From Pseudoclavibacter sp. 13-3 (GTDB lineage Bacteria > Actinomycetota > Actinomycetes > Actinomycetales > Microbacteriaceae), in the NCBI RefSeq assembly GCF_021168475.1, contig NZ_JAJOZT010000001.1:715238-779237 (forward strand): a DNA stretch of 64,000 bases, read 5' to 3'. Below are positions 34,870 to 44,760 of the stretch, in pieces; positions within the stretch are counted from its first letter, which is position 1, and the number at the start of each line of letters is the position of its first letter. Position numbers and translations under genes: made by a program. The notes beneath the pieces were generated by a model. It was not told the DNA's origin and made no database searches. It was given only the letters and a program-made list of their open reading frames with translations.

Positions 34870-36096
34870 TCATGTCTGCTCTGTGCGGGCGTCTGACGCA
34901 TCCGTCGCGCGCGAAACAGTCTGCGCCGAACCACCGACACGAGGACCGGGCACGGCGACGCGGCGCAGCAGTTCGAGCTGCTCGCGCTCCTGCGCGGCGT
35001 ATTCGAGACCATGCTCGTACTCGTCGCGCCCCAGGCGCCACCACAGGAACAGTGCGAACGCTGCGAACACCGCCCACTCGGCGGCGTAGAAGATGTTCAT
35101 CCAGTTGATCTGCGCATCGGTCGACGGCGGTGGCGAGTAGATCGTCTGCAGATCGTCGCCGACCGCGGCGGGCACGCCGTCTGAGACGACCAGGTACCCC
35201 TCGAACCACGGCCGATCATCGGTCTGCCACACGTTGATCAGCTCGGGCCCAGAGACCACCTGCGTCAGGTAGTCGGCCGCCGACGTCTGCTGCTTCTCGA
35301 CGCCTTCGAACGGCATGATGCGCCCGGTCAGGTGCAGCGACTCGCCGGCCGCCGACGACTCGGGCTCTGCAACGGAATGGCCATCGACGTCTGTGCTCGT
35401 GCCGCCGTCTGCTGCGACGGATGCTCCGCTCGCTGCCGCCTCGGCACGGTCGCGTGCCGCTTGGGCCTGGTCGAGGTCGGGAGACCAGCCGAGGGCCACG
35501 GGCAGCACGGCTCCGGCGGGCGCTTGTGCGGCATCCACCAGGAGACCGACCACGACCCAGTAGCCGAGCGCGTTGCCCGTGCGATCGCGAGCCTCTTCGC
35601 CGCTGCCCGACGCGTTCTGCTGAGTGCGGTTCGAGACGATCGTGGCCGTGCCCGCAAGCACTGTGCCTGACACGGTCGCGCGCTGCTCGATGGCCTGCAC
35701 GTTCATCGTCTGGTCAGGCGTGAGCAGATCGGTCAGCGGTCGCGCCGTCTCGGTCTGACGACTGCCGTCATCACCCGGAGTCACCGCCCGCGTGGCCTGC
35801 CACCAGCCCAGACCGAGAAACGCCGCGACGATCACGAGCACGACGAGCAGCGCGCCGAGCCACTTCGCAGTGAGCAGCACCGACAGTGTCGAGCGCGGCG
35901 GCTCTGAGAGCTCTGCTTCAAGCTCGTCGATCAGCGCGTTGGCCTCGGCCGCTCCGATGCGCGGCGACGTCTGAGTGCGCGGCGGAGCGGGCTCACCGGC
36001 AGGCGCAGAGACGCCCGAGACGACAAGCTGCTGTACCGAGTCAGAGGCTCCTGCGGAATCCGACGGTGTGTTCGCGTCGGGCTCAGGTTCGGACAC
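34870..36096 (-). CDS. SURF1 family protein (cytochrome oxidase assembly)
   Basis: A 408-aa membrane protein with the SURF1 layout: a long disordered N-terminus, TM1 (LLVVLVIVAAFLGLGWWQ), a large external domain with VVGLLV...VALGW and GRIMPFEG, and TM2 (IFYAAEWAVFAAFALFLWWRL) followed by a cytosolic tail. The external domain has an Ala/Ser/Asp-rich insert (about residues 215 to 250). The start is GTG. It lies 8 bp after guaB3, consistent with the common actinobacterial order. A role in haem a insertion is assumed from the family. Confidence 0.88.
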   Translation of the reverse strand: MSEPEPDANTPSDSAGASDSVQQLVVSGVSAPAGEPAPPRTQTSPRIGAAEANALIDELEAELSEPPRSTLSVLLTAKWLGALLVVLVIVAAFLGLGWWQATRAVTPGDDGSRQTETARPLTDLLTPDQTMNVQAIEQRATVSGTVLAGTATIVSNRTQQNASGSGEEARDRTGNALGYWVVVGLLVDAAQAPAGAVLPVALGWSPDLDQAQAARDRAEAAASGASVAADGGTSTDVDGHSVAEPESSAAGESLHLTGRIMPFEGVEKQQTSAADYLTQVVSGPELINVWQTDDRPWFEGYLVVSDGVPAAVGDDLQTIYSPPPSTDAQINWMNIFYAAEWAVFAAFALFLWWRLGRDEYEHGLEYAAQEREQLELLRRVAVPGPRVGGSAQTVSRATDASDARTEQT

Positions 36097-36103
36097 GTCT
36101 GTT

Positions 36104-37225
36104 TCAGGCCTCGTAGTGCGAGACGGTGACTGCGACCTTCTGGAATTCCTTGAGCTCGGTGTATCCGGTGGTGGCCATCGACTTGCGCAGCGAACCGATC
36201 AGGTTCGTCGTGCCGGTGGCGTCGTGCGCCGGGCCGAAGAGCACCTGCTCGAGCGGGCCGACGCTGCCGACCTGCACGCGGCGACCGCGGGGCAGCTCTG
36301 CGTGATGCGCCTCGGCACCCCAGTGGTAGCCGCCCCCGGGAGCCTCGTTCGCGCGGGCGAGAGCCGTGCCGAGCATGACCGCGTCGGCACCGCAGGCGAA
36401 GGCCTTGGGAATGTCGCCCCCGAAGCCCAGACTGCCATCGCAGATGATGTGCACGTAACGGCCGCCCGACTCGTCGAGGTAGTCACGGCGTGCGCCGGCG
36501 ACATCGGCGACTGTGGTCGCCATCGGCGTGCGCAGCCCCAGCGTCTTCAGCGAGGATGACGTGGCGCCGCCGCCGAATCCGGCCAGCACGCCTGCGGCAC
36601 CGGTGCGCATCAGGTGCAGAGCCGTCGTGTAGGTGCCCGCACCGCCCACGATGACCGGCACATCGAGCTCGTAGATGAACTTCTTGAGGTTCAGCGGCTC
36701 GGTGGTCGCCGACACGTGCTCGGCCGAGACCGTCGTGCCGCGGATGACGAAGAGGTCGACGCCTGCGTCGAGCACGGTCTGGTAGAACTGCTGCGTGCGC
36801 TGGGGCGAGAGTGCGCCCGCGACGGTCACGCCGGCGGAGCGAATCTGCTCGAGCCGCTCGGTGATCAGCTCGGCCTTGACTGGCTCTGCGTAGACCTCCT
36901 GCAGCACTCGTCCGGCCTGATCGTCATTGGCCTCGCGGATGCGGCGGTAGGCATCGGTCGGGTCTTCGTAACGCGTCCACAGGCCTTCGAGATCGAGCAC
37001 GCCGAGACCGCCGGCGCGCCCGAGCGCGATGACGGTCTCGGGCGACGCGGCCGAGTCCATCGGCGCGCCGACCACGGGCAGACCGAAGTGGTAGGCATCG
37101 ATGCTCCAGTTCACCGACACGTCGCCGGCGTCGCGAGTGCGCCGGTCGGGCACCACCGCGATGTCGCTGAAACCGTAGCCTCGCCGACCGGCTTTCGACA
37201 CGCCGATCTGCACTGTCTCACTCAT
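36104..37225 (-). CDS. guaB3: GuaB3 family IMP dehydrogenase-related protein
   Basis: A 373-aa TIM-barrel protein of the IMPDH/GMP reductase superfamily without CBS domains. It starts with GRRGYGFSDIAVVPDRRTRD and ends with GYTELKEFQKVAV, both typical of GuaB3. At the position of the IMPDH catalytic loop GPGSICTT it reads GFGGGATSSS, so the catalytic Cys is absent. ICDGSLGFGGDIPKAFACGADAVMLG is the phosphate-binding region. It is next to true guaB. A cyanobacterial GuaB3 has been reported as a GMP reductase; the activity here is not determined by sequence. Confidence 0.92.
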   Translation of the reverse strand: MSETVQIGVSKAGRRGYGFSDIAVVPDRRTRDAGDVSVNWSIDAYHFGLPVVGAPMDSAASPETVIALGRAGGLGVLDLEGLWTRYEDPTDAYRRIREANDDQAGRVLQEVYAEPVKAELITERLEQIRSAGVTVAGALSPQRTQQFYQTVLDAGVDLFVIRGTTVSAEHVSATTEPLNLKKFIYELDVPVIVGGAGTYTTALHLMRTGAAGVLAGFGGGATSSSLKTLGLRTPMATTVADVAGARRDYLDESGGRYVHIICDGSLGFGGDIPKAFACGADAVMLGTALARANEAPGGGYHWGAEAHHAELPRGRRVQVGSVGPLEQVLFGPAHDATGTTNLIGSLRKSMATTGYTELKEFQKVAVTVSHYEA

Positions 37226-37273
37226 GATTCCTCGTTCATCCCTCGTCTGGTTGCTGCGTCTGCCGGGTTCGGC

Positions 37274-38800
<1,527 letters not shown>

Positions 38801-38802
38801 TC

Positions 38803-38857
38803 AGTCTACCCCGACTCCTGTGTAACATTGGCGACACAAAAGCGAGGTAGCTTGTGT
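38803..38857. promoter_or_regulatory. Divergent guaB/liv control region with inverted repeats
   Basis: Includes the guaB -10 (TAGACT, minus, 38808-38803), and TGTGT (38819), ACACAA (38834-38839) and TTGTGT (38852-38857). The last two form a perfect 6-bp inverted repeat with a 12-bp spacer. GTAAC-N6-GACAC at 38822-38837 loosely resembles a GlnR-type box upstream of the liv operon. Confidence 0.4.
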
Positions 38858-38939
38858 GCCACCCGTCGCGACCCTCTCAGGGTGGTGACGGTGACGCGTG
38901 CGGCATCCCACGCGTCCATCGCCAAACGGGGAGGCTCAG

Positions 38940-39896
38940 TTGACAACGGCCTTGACAGCAAGTGCGCTCGCTCACGCGACGCCATCAGTCGTGCTCGCGC
39001 AGGAGGGCAGCGGATTTCTCACCGACCAGTTCGTGCCGAGTCTGATCAGCGGGGTGGTCTTCGGACTGATCCTCGCGCTCGCCTCGATTGGTGTCTCGCT
39101 GATCTACGGCACGACGAAGCTCAACAACTTCGCACACGGCGAGCTCGTGACCTTCGGCGGCTTCGTGGCCGTGACGGCGATGACCACGCTGGCGCTGCCG
39201 GCCTGGGTCGCCGTGATTCTGGCCTTCGTGGTCGGCGGCGTCTTCGGCTGGGTGCAGGATGCGGCGCTGTGGAAGCCGCTGCGCAAGAAGCGGGTGGGCA
39301 TCATCCCGCTGATGATCGTGAGCATCGGCCTCTCGCTGGCGCTGCGCTACCTCTACGCCTTTCTCTTCGGCCCCGACCGCATCGTGATGCCGGTGTCGAG
39401 TGACGCCTGGCTCGTGATGGGCTCGGTGCGGCTGCGCCAGTGGGACGTGCTCGGCTCTCTGGTGGCCATCGTGCTGCTCGTCGCCACTGCTGTGCTGCTG
39501 ACGAAATCGCGCATCGGCAAGGCCACGCGGGCCGTCGCCGACAACCCGGCTCTGGCATCCGCATCAGGCATCGACGTCAACCGGATCATTCGCGTGGTGT
39601 GGACGGGCGGCACCGCCCTCGCAGCCGTCGCCGGTGTGCTGCTCGCGTTCTACCAGACGCAGCAGTGGGACACCGGCGCGTCGATCCTGCTGCTGATCTT
39701 CGCGTCGGTCGTGCTCGGCGGCCTCGGCACCGCCTACGGCGCCCTCGTCGGCGCGCTCATCATCGGCATCGCCGTGAACCTCTCCAGCCTGTTCCTGCCG
39801 GGCAGTCTCAAGTACGTCACGGCGCTCGTGATCATGATCGTGGTGCTGCTGGTTCGCCCGCAGGGCATCCTCGGTCGCAGAGAACGCATCGGATAA
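38940..39896 (+). CDS. livH: Branched-chain amino-acid/amide ABC transporter permease LivH
   Basis: A 318-aa inner-membrane permease with about eight membrane segments. Family signature: ALASIGVSLIYGTTKLNNFAHGEL, SRIGKATRAVADNPALASASGID, and SVVLGGLGTAYGALVGALIIG. The start is placed at TTG 38940, which has GGGGAGG 5 nt upstream; GTG 38898 would add 14 residues with no ribosome site. The N-terminal 30 residues look signal-peptide-like. First gene of livHMGF. The ligand could be Leu/Ile/Val, urea or an amide. Confidence 0.9.
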   Translation: MTTALTASALAHATPSVVLAQEGSGFLTDQFVPSLISGVVFGLILALASIGVSLIYGTTKLNNFAHGELVTFGGFVAVTAMTTLALPAWVAVILAFVVGGVFGWVQDAALWKPLRKKRVGIIPLMIVSIGLSLALRYLYAFLFGPDRIVMPVSSDAWLVMGSVRLRQWDVLGSLVAIVLLVATAVLLTKSRIGKATRAVADNPALASASGIDVNRIIRVVWTGGTALAAVAGVLLAFYQTQQWDTGASILLLIFASVVLGGLGTAYGALVGALIIGIAVNLSSLFLPGSLKYVTALVIMIVVLLVRPQGILGRRERIG

Positions 39897-39905
39897 GGGG
39901 CCACC

Positions 39906-40880
39906 ATGGATCTGTCGTTCATCTCACAGGCTCTCGGCGAGATCATCTCGCCGACCACGGCCGCGTACGCGCTCGCCGCGCTCGGCCTCTCGATTCACTT
40001 CGGCTACACCGGGCTGCTCAACTTCGGTCAGGCCGGCTTTATGGCCGTCGGCGGCTACTTCTTCGCCATCACGTCGAACACCTTCGGTGTGCCGTTCTTC
40101 GTCGGCCTGCTGTTCAGCATTCTCGGCGCCGTGCTCTTCGGCCTGCTGCTCGGCATACCGACGCTGCGACTGCGCGCCGACTACCTGAGCATCGTGACCA
40201 TCGCCGCCGCCGAGATCATCAGGCTGGTGGCCAAGACGCCGGAGCTGTCGTGGCTCACCGGCGGCTCGGCCGGCATGCCGAGCGGCTCGGACTCGTTCCA
40301 AGAGCTCAATCCGATTCCGGTCGGCCTCTACGAACTCGGGCCGCTGACCTATACCGAAGAGGATCTCTGGACGATCATCTTCGCCTGGGTCGTGGTCGTG
40401 CTGGCGATGCTCCTGGTCTGGCGTCTGGTGCGCAGCCCGTGGGGCCGCGTGGTCAAAGCCATTCGAGAAGACGAGGATGCCGTGCGCTCGCTCGGCAAGA
40501 ACGTCTTCGCCTACAAGATGCAGGTGCTGATTCTCGGCGGCGTGCTCGGCGGCCTCGGCGGCATGATCTTCGTGCTGCCGCGGTCGGTGCAGCCAGACAA
40601 CTTCGGCACCCAGACGACGTTCTTCCTCTGGACGATCATGCTGCTCGGCGGCGCCGCCACCGTCTTCGGGCCCATCGTCGGCTCGATGATCTTCTGGATG
40701 GTCATCGTCGCGACCGACGGCATCGTGTCGCTGCTCGTGAGCGAGAACCTGCTGCCGATCACGGGTGTCCAGGGCGGTCAGATTCGCTTCATCCTCGTGG
40801 GCGTCGCGCTCATGCTGCTCGTGATCTTCAGACCGCAGGGTCTGTTCGGAAAGAAGTCGGAGGTGTACTTCAATGCCTGA
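39906..40880 (+). CDS. livM: Branched-chain amino-acid/amide ABC transporter permease LivM
   Basis: A 324-aa permease partner of LivH with about ten membrane segments. Conserved LSIHFGYTGLLNFGQAGFMAVG, VKAIREDEDAVRSLGKNVF and LGGVLGGLGGMIFVLPR. The insert LTGGSAGMPSGSDSF...ELGPLTYTEEDLW faces outside. Starts 10 bp after livH and overlaps livG by 8 bp. Confidence 0.92.
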   Translation: MDLSFISQALGEIISPTTAAYALAALGLSIHFGYTGLLNFGQAGFMAVGGYFFAITSNTFGVPFFVGLLFSILGAVLFGLLLGIPTLRLRADYLSIVTIAAAEIIRLVAKTPELSWLTGGSAGMPSGSDSFQELNPIPVGLYELGPLTYTEEDLWTIIFAWVVVVLAMLLVWRLVRSPWGRVVKAIREDEDAVRSLGKNVFAYKMQVLILGGVLGGLGGMIFVLPRSVQPDNFGTQTTFFLWTIMLLGGAATVFGPIVGSMIFWMVIVATDGIVSLLVSENLLPITGVQGGQIRFILVGVALMLLVIFRPQGLFGKKSEVYFNA

Positions 40881-41979
40881 CACTCCCCTCACACCAGCGT
40901 CCGAGCCCCGGCCGGCGGCTCGCACGGTGCACGCCGTCGGCGAGACGTCGCAGGGCGGTTCGACTGCGGCAGCCTCCTCAGGCGACGCACGCCCGATCGC
41001 AGCGGAGCCTGCAGCACCGGGCTGCAAGAAGACCGATCCCATCGTCGTCGCCGATGACATCACCCGCAGCTTCGGAGGCAACATCGCCGTCGACGTGGAA
41101 CACGTGGAGATTCCTCGCGGAGTGATCACCGCGCTGATCGGGCCGAACGGTGCCGGCAAGACCACGCTGTTCAACCTGCTCAGCGGCTTCGACAAGCCGA
41201 ACACCGGGCGGTGGTCGTTCGATGGCACGAGACTGTCGGGCATTCCGTCGTTCAAGGTGTCGAGACTGGGGCAGGTGCGCACCTTTCAGCTGACCAAGTC
41301 GCTCGCGATGCTGAGCGTGCTCGAGAACATGAAGCTCGGGGCCAAGGGGCAGCGCGGCGAACACTTCTGGAGCGCCCTGTGGCCACCGGCGTGGAAGCGA
41401 CAGGATGCCGAGATCGAGGCGAAGGCCATGGGCCTGCTCGAGAAGTTCCTGCTCGACAAGAAGAAGGCCGACTACGCCGCGGCGCTCAGCGGTGGGCAGC
41501 GCAAGCTGCTCGAGATGGCGCGAGCACTGATGAGCGACCCGCAGTTCGTGATGCTCGACGAGCCGATGGCCGGTGTCAACCCGGCGCTGACGCAGTCGCT
41601 GCTCGGGCACATCGTGAAGCTCAAAGACGAAGGCATGACCGTGCTCTTCGTCGAGCACGACATGCACATGGTGCAGGCGATCGCCGACTGGGTGATCGTC
41701 ATGGCCGAGGGGCGCATCGTGGCCGAGGGCGAGCCCTCAGTCGTCATGCAGGATCCGGCCGTGATCGATGCCTACCTGGGATCGAACAAAGACCGCGACC
41801 TCGGCGAGGTGGTGGCCGAGATTCGTGCTGGGCATCGTGAGACAGACGGGTCACAGGGCGAAGCGACTACGGCATCCGCCGCTCGCCCAGCCCCCCGCAC
41901 GACCGGCAGTTCGCAGGACGGCATGACTACGGCATCCGCCGCTCGCCCAGCAGGCACCACTGAGGAGGACCCACGATGA
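40873..41979 (+). CDS. livG: Branched-chain amino-acid/amide ABC transporter ATPase LivG
   Basis: ATPase subunit of 368 aa: Walker A IGPNGAGKTTLFNLL, LivG-type RTFQLTKSLAMLSVLENM, signature LSGGQRKLLEMARALM, Walker B FVMLDEPMAGVNP, and H-loop VEHDM. Both ends carry unusual low-complexity extensions: about 50 Pro/Ala/Ser-rich residues before the core, and about 50 after it made partly by a duplicated TTASAARPA segment. The ribosome site GGAGG lies inside livM. Normal LivG is about 255 to 290 aa. Confidence 0.93.
   Translation: MPDTPLTPASEPRPAARTVHAVGETSQGGSTAAASSGDARPIAAEPAAPGCKKTDPIVVADDITRSFGGNIAVDVEHVEIPRGVITALIGPNGAGKTTLFNLLSGFDKPNTGRWSFDGTRLSGIPSFKVSRLGQVRTFQLTKSLAMLSVLENMKLGAKGQRGEHFWSALWPPAWKRQDAEIEAKAMGLLEKFLLDKKKADYAAALSGGQRKLLEMARALMSDPQFVMLDEPMAGVNPALTQSLLGHIVKLKDEGMTVLFVEHDMHMVQAIADWVIVMAEGRIVAEGEPSVVMQDPAVIDAYLGSNKDRDLGEVVAEIRAGHRETDGSQGEATTASAARPAPRTTGSSQDGMTTASAARPAGTTEEDPR
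41865..41951 (+). repeat. 27-bp direct repeat inside livG
   Basis: The 27-bp segment starting GACTACGGCATCCGCCGCTC is identical at 41865-41891 and 41925-41951, 60 bp apart. It stays in frame and encodes TTASAARPA twice in the LivG tail. Confidence 0.95.
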
Positions 41980-42713
41980 CCGAGCGCGTGCTTGAGACGA
42001 AAGATCTGGTCGCGGGGTATCTGCCCGGGGTGAACATTCTGAACGGGTGCAACACCTACGTCGAGCGCGGCGAGCTCGTCGGCATCATCGGGCCGAACGG
42101 CGCCGGCAAGTCGACCCTGTTGAAGACGGTGTTCGGCATGGTGAGCGTGCGCTCGGGCAGCGTCGTTCTCGACGGACGCGACATCACGGGGCTCAAGGCC
42201 GACAAACTCGTGCGCGCCGGGGTCGGGTTCGTGCCGCAGACCGAGAACGTGTTTCCGAGTCTGACGATTCGCGAGAACCTCGAGATGGGGTGCTTTCAGA
42301 AGCCGAGGCTGTTCGGGCCGCGGCTGGAGTTCGTGACCTCGTTGTTTCCGGAGCTGGCGAAGCGTCTGGGACAGCGCGCGGGTGGGCTTTCTGGCGGTGA
42401 ACGACAGATGGTCGCGATGTCGCGGGCGCTGATGATGGACCCGAAGGTGCTGCTGCTCGACGAGCCTTCGGCAGGGCTGTCTCCGGTGCGGCAGGACGAG
42501 ACGTTTCTGAATGTGGCGCGCATCAACGCCGCCGGGGTCTCGGTGATGCTGGTCGAGCAGAATGCGCGGCGCGCACTGCAGATCTGCGACCGCGGATACG
42601 TGCTCGATCAGGGCAAAGACGCCTACGTCGGGCCGGGACATCAGCTGCTGAACGACCCGAAGGTGATCAAGCTGTACCTGGGCACGCTCGCCGAGGATCA
42701 CACCGCAGGATAG
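41976..42713 (+). CDS. livF: Branched-chain amino-acid/amide ABC transporter ATPase LivF
   Basis: Second ATPase, 245 aa: Walker A IGPNGAGKSTLLKTVFG, GVGFVPQTENVFPSLTIREN typical of LivF, signature LSGGERQMVAMSRALM, Walker B LLLDEPSAGLSP, and H-loop VEQNA. The start overlaps livG by ATGA. The matching binding protein is encoded convergently about 450 bp downstream. Confidence 0.94.
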   Translation: MTERVLETKDLVAGYLPGVNILNGCNTYVERGELVGIIGPNGAGKSTLLKTVFGMVSVRSGSVVLDGRDITGLKADKLVRAGVGFVPQTENVFPSLTIRENLEMGCFQKPRLFGPRLEFVTSLFPELAKRLGQRAGGLSGGERQMVAMSRALMMDPKVLLLDEPSAGLSPVRQDETFLNVARINAAGVSVMLVEQNARRALQICDRGYVLDQGKDAYVGPGHQLLNDPKVIKLYLGTLAEDHTAG

Positions 42714-42775
42714 GCTGCTGCTGGCCGGGTGGGCGTGGCTGGCGGCTGACTTGGCCTGTGCGCAGCTGACAGCAG

Positions 42776-42812
42776 CTTCGGTCACGCGCCTCGGCGCGTG
42801 ACCCGACCGAAG
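42776..42812 (+). terminator. Long hairpin after livF
   Basis: GGTCACGCGCC (42780-42790) pairs perfectly with GGCGCGTGACC (42793-42803); flanking CTTC and GAAG extend the stem past a small bulge. It lies 63 bp after the livF stop, with no U-tract. Confidence 0.65.
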
Positions 42813-42821
42813 ACGTTCCGA

Positions 42822-42868
42822 GCAGGAGCATATGTGCCCTGCGGGAGCATATGTGCCCTGCAGGAGCA
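42822..42868. repeat. 19-bp tandem repeat
   Basis: GCAGGAGCATATGTGCCCT (42822-42840) is followed directly by GCGGGAGCATATGTGCCCT (42841-42859) and a partial third copy GCAGGAGCA. Non-coding spacer between livF and the binding protein. Confidence 0.9.
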
Positions 42869-42950
42869 GGTCTGGCTCTCAGAAGCTCCCGCTCGACCCA
42901 TTTGCTCCCGCTCAGCAGACGCCCGGCACCCCCGCACCCCGGCACCCGGC

Positions 42951-42984
42951 ACAAAAGTGGGGCCGCCCCGAAGGACGACCCCAC
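42951..42984 (-). terminator. Terminator of the binding-protein gene
   Basis: On the minus strand GTGGGGTCGTCC pairs over 12 bases (two G-U) with GGGCGGCCCCAC around a UUCG tetraloop (42984-42957), followed by TTTTGT. The G-U pairs occur only in the minus-strand RNA, so this terminates the leftward gene. It lies 183 bp after its stop. Confidence 0.87.
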
Positions 42985-42992
42985 AATCCCAC

Positions 42993-43115
42993 GTCACACA
43001 GTCAGCACTGTGTGACCGTCACACGGTCAACGCCCTGTCACACGGCTGATGCACTTGCTGTGCCAGTACCCCAGCTGACCCTGGGCACGCCCGAGCAACT
43101 ACTGGGCGCCAGTAG
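42993..43115. repeat. Cluster of interleaved palindromes with a GTCACAC motif
   Basis: GTCACACAGT-CAGC-ACTGTGTGAC (42993-43016) is a perfect 10-bp inverted repeat. GTGTGAC-C-GTCACAC (43010-43024) and GACCGT-CAC-ACGGTC (43014-43028) overlap it. GTCACAC recurs at 43018 and 43037. CTACTGG-GCG-CCAGTAG follows at 43099-43115. The cluster lies in the 3' leader of the binding-protein transcript. Function unknown. Confidence 0.75.
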
Positions 43116-43166
43116 GGGCTGGCCACCAGCGAACACCGTGCGGCAACGACCACTCTGAACCAGCGA

Positions 43167-44429
43167 CTACTGTGCAGTGACTTCTTCCTGACGCTTGAAC
43201 GTCGTGGTGTTGTTCGCATCTGTTACCTGGTAGAACGAGATCGTGGCCTTGGTCACATCACCGTTGCCATCGAAGTCGATCGGGCCGGAGAAACCGTCGT
43301 AGTCAATGTCTTTGCCATCTTTGATCAGCGCAGCGCAGGCTTTGAACGAGGTGCACTTCTCGCCACCCTCTGAGACCGACTGCAGATTGTCTTTGATGGT
43401 GGTGCCGTCAGTCTTGCCACCCTGCAGGGCCGCAAGTGCGGCAAGCACTGTCGCGTCGTACATCTCTGGGGCGTACACCGTCGAGGTCAGAGAGCCACCG
43501 GCCTGCTGCTTCACACGGTCGATGAAGTCGTCGAGGCCTTCGTAGGGGCCAGGCTGCGAGAAGGTCGCCCCCTGGATGGAGGTGTCACCCGACTTCATGA
43601 TGCCGTTGTTGCCGTCAGTGCCGTACAGCTTCGCGAAGTCGAAGCCATTCGTCTGCAGCGTCTGCACGACGCCCTTGAACTGGTCGAACGAAATCGCGAC
43701 GAGCGCATCGGGGTTTCCGCTGATCGCCTGTGACACCTCGCTCGAGATGTCCTTCGCCGCAGGGTCGAACGACTGCTCTTTCGAGACAGTGCCGCCCTCG
43801 GCCTCGATCGACGCCTTGACCGCGTCTTTCAGGCCTGAGCCGTAGTCGTCGTTCATGAAGAGGATCGCCACGTTCTTCTTGCCGTCGGCCACGATCTGCT
43901 TGCCGAGGCTCTTGCCCTGCAGCAGATCGGAAGGTGCGGTTCTCCAGTAGTAACCGCCGTTGTCATCGATGTTCGTGAAGCTTGGCGAGGTGTTCGATGC
44001 CGAAATCTGCACGACCTGACGCTTTGACACCGTCGGTAGCACGTTCTTCGACGCCGCCGACGAGGCAGCGCCCAGAATGACCGAGTTCTTCTCGATGAGT
44101 GACTTCGCAGACGTCGTCGCAGTGTCGGTGGTCGAGTCACCCTCATCTTTGATGTCGGTGTTCACGGTCAGTCCGGCATCTGCAGCATTGATGTCTGCTG
44201 CAGCCAGGTCGATCGCCGCCGTGAGCGTCGGCCCCATGAACGACAACGAACCGGTCTGCGGCACGAGACCGCCGATGTTCAGGGTCGAGTCGTCACCGCT
44301 GCCTGTCGAGCCGCCCGACTTCGCGCATCCCGTCAGTGCCAGCGCTGCAACAGCGCCAATGGCGATGAACTGGGCTCCGCGTCGCATGAACGTCGACCCG
44401 AACTTCCGTGCGTTGGATTCTGTTGTCAT
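43167..44429 (-). CDS. livK: Branched-chain amino-acid/amide ABC transporter substrate-binding lipoprotein
   Basis: A 420-aa type I periplasmic-binding-fold protein (Peripla_BP_6/LivK family). Lipoprotein signal peptide with lipobox ALALTGCAKSGG (Cys near residue 35). The mature part begins with LNIGGLVPQTGSLSFMGPTL and contains SASNTSPSFTNIDDNGGYYW and AILFMNDDYGSGL. Ligand class fits leucine-type amino acids or small amides. It is convergent to, not inside, the livHMGF operon, so it can be expressed at a different level. A -10-like TATACT lies at 44504-44499, giving a leader of about 60 nt. Confidence 0.9.
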   Translation of the reverse strand: MTTESNARKFGSTFMRRGAQFIAIGAVAALALTGCAKSGGSTGSGDDSTLNIGGLVPQTGSLSFMGPTLTAAIDLAAADINAADAGLTVNTDIKDEGDSTTDTATTSAKSLIEKNSVILGAASSAASKNVLPTVSKRQVVQISASNTSPSFTNIDDNGGYYWRTAPSDLLQGKSLGKQIVADGKKNVAILFMNDDYGSGLKDAVKASIEAEGGTVSKEQSFDPAAKDISSEVSQAISGNPDALVAISFDQFKGVVQTLQTNGFDFAKLYGTDGNNGIMKSGDTSIQGATFSQPGPYEGLDDFIDRVKQQAGGSLTSTVYAPEMYDATVLAALAALQGGKTDGTTIKDNLQSVSEGGEKCTSFKACAALIKDGKDIDYDGFSGPIDFDGNGDVTKATISFYQVTDANNTTTFKRQEEVTAQ

Positions 44430-44760
44430 ATGTACTCCTGCTCCTTTGCATCGAGTGCTCCTCGTGCGCTCATGACGTTATGTGCGCAGAGTTACGCCAG
44501 TATAACCAACTGTTTCGTCTGGGTTTCGCCGTGCGTTCGGTCGTGTTGAAAAGTCCGCTGACGAGTCGCATACGATCAGATTCGGCGGATGCTCCCTCAG
44601 TTGAGATCTTTCGCTTCTGTTTCGAGCGCGCCGGTTCTGCGGATGCTCACTCGAAACGCCTCCCGGCCTGAGCCGCAAATGCACGGCGCCGGCGCCGTGC
44701 GAGTGTTCTGCCCAACGGAGTCCAGTCTCCGAGACCCCTGCGCCGCAGCCCCGAGACGCG
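44430..44760. other. Non-coding region upstream of the binding-protein gene
   Basis: Holds the binding-protein promoter (TATACT, minus, 44504-44499, no clear -35). A GTTA...TAAC pair flanks it at 44491-44506. Beyond about 44600 I see no gene or signal apart from the repeats described separately. Confidence 0.45.
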
